From VRUE01 sp963840565 (GTDB taxonomy: Bacteria; Actinomycetota; Thermoleophilia; Solirubrobacterales; 70-9): a stretch of DNA of 64,000 nucleotides. A program made the translations under genes and the position numbers. Location of the stretch: the NCBI GenBank assembly GCA_963840565.1, contig CAWIZH010000002.1:558001-622000 (forward strand). The letters run 5' to 3'. The notes beneath the pieces are model-generated. The model made no database searches. It was given only the letters and a program-made list of their open reading frames with translations, and had not been told where the DNA came from. Below, in pieces: positions 60,360 to 64,000 of this stretch (position 1 is its first letter; every line of letters starts with the position of its first letter).

Positions 60360-61856
60360 CTAGCGCTCCATCGGCGCCTCGCCGGCGAGGACCGGATCGG
60401 CCGTTGGGTCGAGGCGCGGGACGGCGCCGATCCCCACGCCGCCTGGCAGCAGCGGGCCGAAGCCCTTGCGCTTCATCTCACCCCAGTGATTCTTGCGGCG
60501 GGCCAGCGTGTACCAGGAGCGCATGCGCACCACCGCGAGCAGTTGGCGGTAGCCGACGTTCTCGACCACGGCACAGAGGGTGAGTCGAATTAGGTCGCTC
60601 CAGCCCGGATAGCGGCGGAAGGCGCGCTCCTCCATCAGGATCACGAGAAAGCTCAGCACGAGGCTGTAGGTGAGCGAGACCGCGAAGAACGCCAGCGCAA
60701 AGGGAAGCGAAACGATCCCCAACGCCAGCGCAAGCACGAACATCGCGTAGCCAAAGCACTCGATCGTGGGACCGAGCAGCTCGAAGACGATGAAGTACGG
60801 CATCGCGACGCAGCCGATCCGCCCGTAGCGCGGCCGCAACAGCATCTCTCGGTGGCGCACGATCATCTCGATCAGGCCGCGCTGCCAGCGGTCGCGCTGG
60901 CGCACCAGCGTGCCGAGGTCCTCCGGGCACTCGGTCCAGCAGATCGGGTCGGGGAAGAAGGTGATCCGGCAGGGCTTCTGAAGCTCGCGCTGGTGGCGGT
61001 GCAGCCGCAGCACCAGCTCGGCGTCCTCGCCCACCGTCGTCGGGTCATAGCCGCCGACCTCGACGCAGACGTCACGACGGAAGAGCCCAAAGGCGCCGGA
61101 GATGATCAGCAGCATGCCGCTCTTCGACCAACCGATGCGGCCGCCGAGAAAAGCGCGCAAGTACTCGATGATCTGCAGGTTGGCGAGCAGGTTCCGTGGG
61201 GTGCGCACCCTGGCCAGACGCCCGTCCTCGAACTCCGATCCGTTGACGATGCGGACGATCCCGCCGACGGCAACCGTCTCCGGCGCGGCCTGGAACTCCC
61301 AGACGAGGCGCGAGAGGGCGTCGGCGTCGAGCATCGTGTCGGCGTCGATCGCGCAGAAGAGCGGGTAGACGGCGTGGTTGATGCCGGCGTTCAGCGCGTC
61401 GGCCTTGCCGCCGTTGACCTTGTCGATGACGACGACGCGCGGCTCCAGCGGGCTCGTGTAGACACCGTGGACCAGCTGCGTCGAGATGTTCGAGCGCGGC
61501 ACGCGGCCGACCTTGACCAGGCCGAAGGCGTCGGTCAGCGCCGCCATCGTCTCGTCGGTCGAGCCGTCGTTGATCACGACGACCTCGAACTCGACGAACT
61601 GCGAGGTGAGCAGCGAGCGCAGCGAGGCGACGATCGAAGGCGCCTCGTTGTAGGCCGGCACCAGGATCGACACCGGCATGCTCATCTCCGACTCGGCAAC
61701 CGCCCGGTAATCGCGCATCGGCCGGCGCTCGACGTAGTCCTCGATCGCCCGCCAGCCGACGACCGCGAGCACGGTGAAGGTCAGCTGCAGGACGACGAAG
61801 TAGCCGAGCGTGAAGACGTTGAAGCCGTGCAGGACCTGTTCGAGCAGAGCCGTCAT
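60360..61856 (-). CDS. BcsA/PgaC-like processive glycosyltransferase family 2
   Basis: A 498-residue membrane glycosyltransferase. N-terminal span (FTLGYFVVLQLTFTVLAVV), then the catalytic domain: VSILVPAYNEAPSIVASLRS, VVVINDGSTDETMAALTDAF, CAIDADTMLDADAL (DXD), GEDAELVLRLHR and RQRDRWQRGLIEMI (QxxRW). Three C-terminal spans form the expected channel part. This is the pattern of synthase-dependent exopolysaccharide enzymes (cellulose, hyaluronan, poly-GlcNAc). No PilZ domain is seen. The HEAT-repeat gene upstream ends in a 4-bp overlap with this start, so both are probably one unit. The sugar cannot be inferred. Confidence 0.87.
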   Translation of the reverse strand: MTALLEQVLHGFNVFTLGYFVVLQLTFTVLAVVGWRAIEDYVERRPMRDYRAVAESEMSMPVSILVPAYNEAPSIVASLRSLLTSQFVEFEVVVINDGSTDETMAALTDAFGLVKVGRVPRSNISTQLVHGVYTSPLEPRVVVIDKVNGGKADALNAGINHAVYPLFCAIDADTMLDADALSRLVWEFQAAPETVAVGGIVRIVNGSEFEDGRLARVRTPRNLLANLQIIEYLRAFLGGRIGWSKSGMLLIISGAFGLFRRDVCVEVGGYDPTTVGEDAELVLRLHRHQRELQKPCRITFFPDPICWTECPEDLGTLVRQRDRWQRGLIEMIVRHREMLLRPRYGRIGCVAMPYFIVFELLGPTIECFGYAMFVLALALGIVSLPFALAFFAVSLTYSLVLSFLVILMEERAFRRYPGWSDLIRLTLCAVVENVGYRQLLAVVRMRSWYTLARRKNHWGEMKRKGFGPLLPGGVGIGAVPRLDPTADPVLAGEAPMER

Positions 61857-62952
61857 GCCATCACGTGCTCCTCGACCACCGCGTGCAGGGCGAGTTGCTC
61901 GCGCGCACGGTCAGCCGCGTAGCGGTCGTCGTGCTCGAGCGTGCGCCGTAGCGCCTCGATCCCGGGCTCACCGAGCTCGCGCAGTGCCCGTGCCGCATTT
62001 GCGCGCACCCACCAGGCGCGATCGGAGAGGCAGGCCTCGAGCGGCTCGAGGGCATCGGCGGCACCTAGGGCGCCGAGTGACTTCGCGGCCTGGGCGCGAA
62101 CCGGCCAGTCCGCCGATGCGAGCGCGGCAATCAGCGCCGGCACGCAGGCCCCTCCCCCGACCCGCCCGAGAGCACGCGCGGCGGAGATCCTCACCTCGGT
62201 CGAGTCCGAGTCCAACAGTGCGACGAGCGTGGTCGCTGCACGGGGATCGCGGGCGAGGCCCAACGCCCGCGCGAGGCTGGCGTCGAGCTCCACCTCGTCG
62301 CCGCATCGGCGCGACACCGGCGAGGACGTCGGCGACCGCGGAGGGCCCCTCTTCAATCGTGGCGATGATCGTCTCGACCGCCCACGGCGCGCCGAGCCGC
62401 TCGATGATCCGCTCCGGTGGCAGCAGGTGGGCCATCAGCGCCCAGATCAGCAGCTCGGCGGCACGCGGCGTGGCGGCGCGGGCGAGCCCGGAGCAGGCGA
62501 CGAGGCGCACGTCGGGGTCGGGGTCGCCCAGCAGCGGAATGATCTCCTCAACGACCGCCGGGATGCCTGGGCGGGTGAGCAGCAGCGCCGCCCGGGCGCG
62601 TGTGGTCGCGCGGCGGGACTTGAGCTTCGCGCCTAGGTCCGAAGGCAAGTCCGACGCCTCCATGGCAGCGCGCATCACGTCGACCTGCCGGCCCGAGAGC
62701 GTCGGATAGACGGCATCGATCGACACCGCGAGATCGACCTGAGCCGCGACGCTTTCGAACGTCTTCGCAGATCGCGCCAATCGCGTTGAAGTCACCACCC
62801 CGAAGCGTCACCTCATAGCGAGCACGACGCTCAACCGATCGCAGCTCACGGCGATCGCGCCGCAGCTTGCGCGTGACGGCGAGACCGACGAGCGCCAGCC
62901 ACAACAACAGGCTCGATCCCACCAGCACGACAAGACCAGTCAAAGAAGTCAT
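61853..62952 (-). pseudogene. HEAT-repeat membrane protein, frame broken twice
   Basis: Starts at ATG 62952 with a membrane span (GLVVLVGSSLLLWLALVGLA) and basic linker (VTRKLRRDRRELRSVERRAR). Coding then jumps frame near 62755-62775 into about 150 residues with HEAT-like units (EEIIPLLGDPDPDVRLVACS). It jumps again near 62300-62315 into the C-terminal units (STEVRISAARALGRVGGGAC; DRAWWVRANAARALRELGEP), ending at 61853 in a 4-bp overlap with the glycosyltransferase. The open pieces are roughly 62760-62952, 62310-62798 and 61853-62356. Both shifts act as one-base insertions. HEAT proteins are scaffolds; the coupling suggests this one supports the synthase at the membrane. Confidence 0.75.
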
Positions 62953-63076
62953 CTGCCTGGCTATCGACGTTCCCCGTGTCCACCTAAAGCTCGCCTGACG
63001 GCGGCCACCCCTCAAGTTCGCGGTCGCAATGCTCCGATGAGGCCCCATCTCGCTCCCTCAACGCAAGGACCCCTCC

Positions 63077-64000
63077 ATGCCGCCTCGCGCTCGCCGTCTG
63101 CTCGCCCCCTTGATCCTCTCGGTCGCATTCGCCGCGGTTGCCGCAGCTCCGGCCGCTGCTGCCCCGAGCGCGCCATCCACGGTTTCGGCTCAGGCAAGCA
63201 AAGGGAGCTCGCCACGCCACGGCGGCAAAGTACGGCGTGCCTGGCCGGCGAAGCGCGCGCACCGCCCAAAGACCGCGATCGCCCGCTGGCTGGCCCTCCA
63301 GGTCGGCCCGAGCAAGCCGGCCGCATGCTCAAAGCGTCCCGCGAAGGCAGCAAAGCCGCTGCGCCGCCCGTCAACGCAAGGGACACGCATCGGCTTCCGC
63401 CGTCGTGCCGATCGCGATGCGCGCCGCCGCGGCGCGGCCCGGTACGAAGTCCTCGCAGAGCGAAAAGGTCGCGCTTCGCCTCTCGACCGGCAAGCGGATC
63501 AACGTCCCTGCAGCTGATCCGCTCCTTCGATATCCCCACCAACGACCCGTCCTACGAACGCCTGCTCAACTGGTCCTGGACCTACGACTCCGCGGTCGCG
63601 GCCACCGCGTTCTCCTCGGTCGGCCTTCAGGATCAGGCCGGTCGCCTACTCGATCAGCTGGCGGCGCTGCAGCGCGAGGACGGCTCGATCGAATTCGCCT
63701 TCAATGTCCAGACCGGTGAAAGTAGCGGCACCGTCCGTGCCGGCTCCGTCGCGTTCGACGCGATCGCCTTCAGCGACTACGACTCCACGTTTGGCAGCAA
63801 GCTCTACCTCGACGACGCCCGGCGCGCTGTCGACTACCTGCTGTCACTGCGTAACGAAGATGGCCTCGTGCGCGGAGGCCCCGACGTCAAGTGGGTCTCG
63901 ACCCAGCACAACATCCTCACCCTGATCGCGCTGATGACCCTCTCCCAGCAACTGGAAGAACAGGGCGACGAAGGCGCGGCCGGCTACCGCGAGGCCGCCG
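63077..64000 (+). pseudogene. Secreted six-hairpin-glycosidase-like protein, 3' partial, frame disturbed
   Basis: ATG 63077 sits behind AAGGA with a signal peptide (RRLLAPLILSVAFAAVAAAP, then AAAAPSAPS). A basic low-complexity stretch follows in frame 2. Around 63440-63500 a coding-like segment appears in frame 3 (KVALRLSTGKRINVPA). From about 63511 to the window end the coding is in frame 1 (LIRSFDIPTNDPSYERLLNW, SWTYDSAVAATAFSSVGLQD, VDYLLSLRNEDGLVRGGPDV). That last part has the helical-toroid look of (alpha/alpha)6 glycosidases. At least two frame changes are implied, or else a start near 63500 is used. It is divergent from the HEAT/GT2 pair and probably belongs to the same glycan system. 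Confidence 0.55.

Overview
The window is high-GC DNA with actinobacterial gene content. Secreted proteins carrying repeated TSITSGPA-type Ig-like modules, a large surface-glycan locus, and the conserved order pdxS-pdxT / yebC-ruvC-ruvA-ruvB / secDF / rel all fit an actinomycete-like lineage. I infer class Thermoleophilia (Solirubrobacterales-like) from the style of the secreted proteins; the sequence alone does not prove it.

Layout. (1) 1-9457: large secreted proteins on the plus strand. First comes a LamG/PKD-repeat protein whose frame is broken three times by single-base indels. Three tandem parallel beta-helix proteins follow, two of them with Ig-like modules. (2) 9466-34777: a surface polysaccharide/glycoconjugate locus. 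It contains a DltA-like adenylating enzyme, a MurJ-like flippase, a GT-C-like membrane protein, an acyl carrier protein, a hexapeptide acyltransferase, two deacetylase-like proteins, two GT2 glycosyltransferases, RmlC and RmlD, an SDR epimerase, an acyltransferase-3 protein, an MFS permease, a NodU-type carbamoyltransferase, a methyltransferase, an FAD oxidoreductase, two Gfo/Idh dehydrogenases, a WecB-like epimerase and a polyprenyl-phosphate sugar transferase. Many neighbours overlap by ATGA or GTGA, so they are probably translationally coupled. (3) 34845-36428: an ECF-type sigma factor flanked by two related small proteins on the opposite strand. (4) 36594-52627: housekeeping genes, nearly all on the minus strand (rel, recJ, secDF, ruvBAC, yebC, an M29 aminopeptidase, pdxT, pdxS, a RpiR regulator). 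Three large inverted-repeat elements lie here; one is a 78-bp in-frame insert in recJ. (5) 52679-60327: small membrane and zinc-binding proteins, a VOC protein, an ArsR/AHSA1 pair with an operator-like dyad, a Ser/Thr kinase, two paralogous secreted proteins of unknown family, an 11-mer-repeat lipoprotein and a YbhN-like membrane protein. (6) 60360-64000: a second glycan module made of a BcsA-like GT2 synthase, a HEAT-repeat membrane protein with two frameshifts, and a divergent secreted six-hairpin-glycosidase-like protein, also frame-disrupted and cut by the window end.

How it works together. Region 2 can make nucleotide-sugar precursors, start a lipid-linked glycan (sugar transferase), extend it (GT2, GT-C), decorate it (acyl, aminoacyl, carbamoyl, methyl; deacetylation) and flip it outward. 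The beta-helix proteins beside it may bind or process that glycan outside the cell. The frame breaks cluster in repeat-rich or low-complexity genes at both ends of the window. They could be real decay, phase variation or assembly error, and the sequence alone cannot decide.
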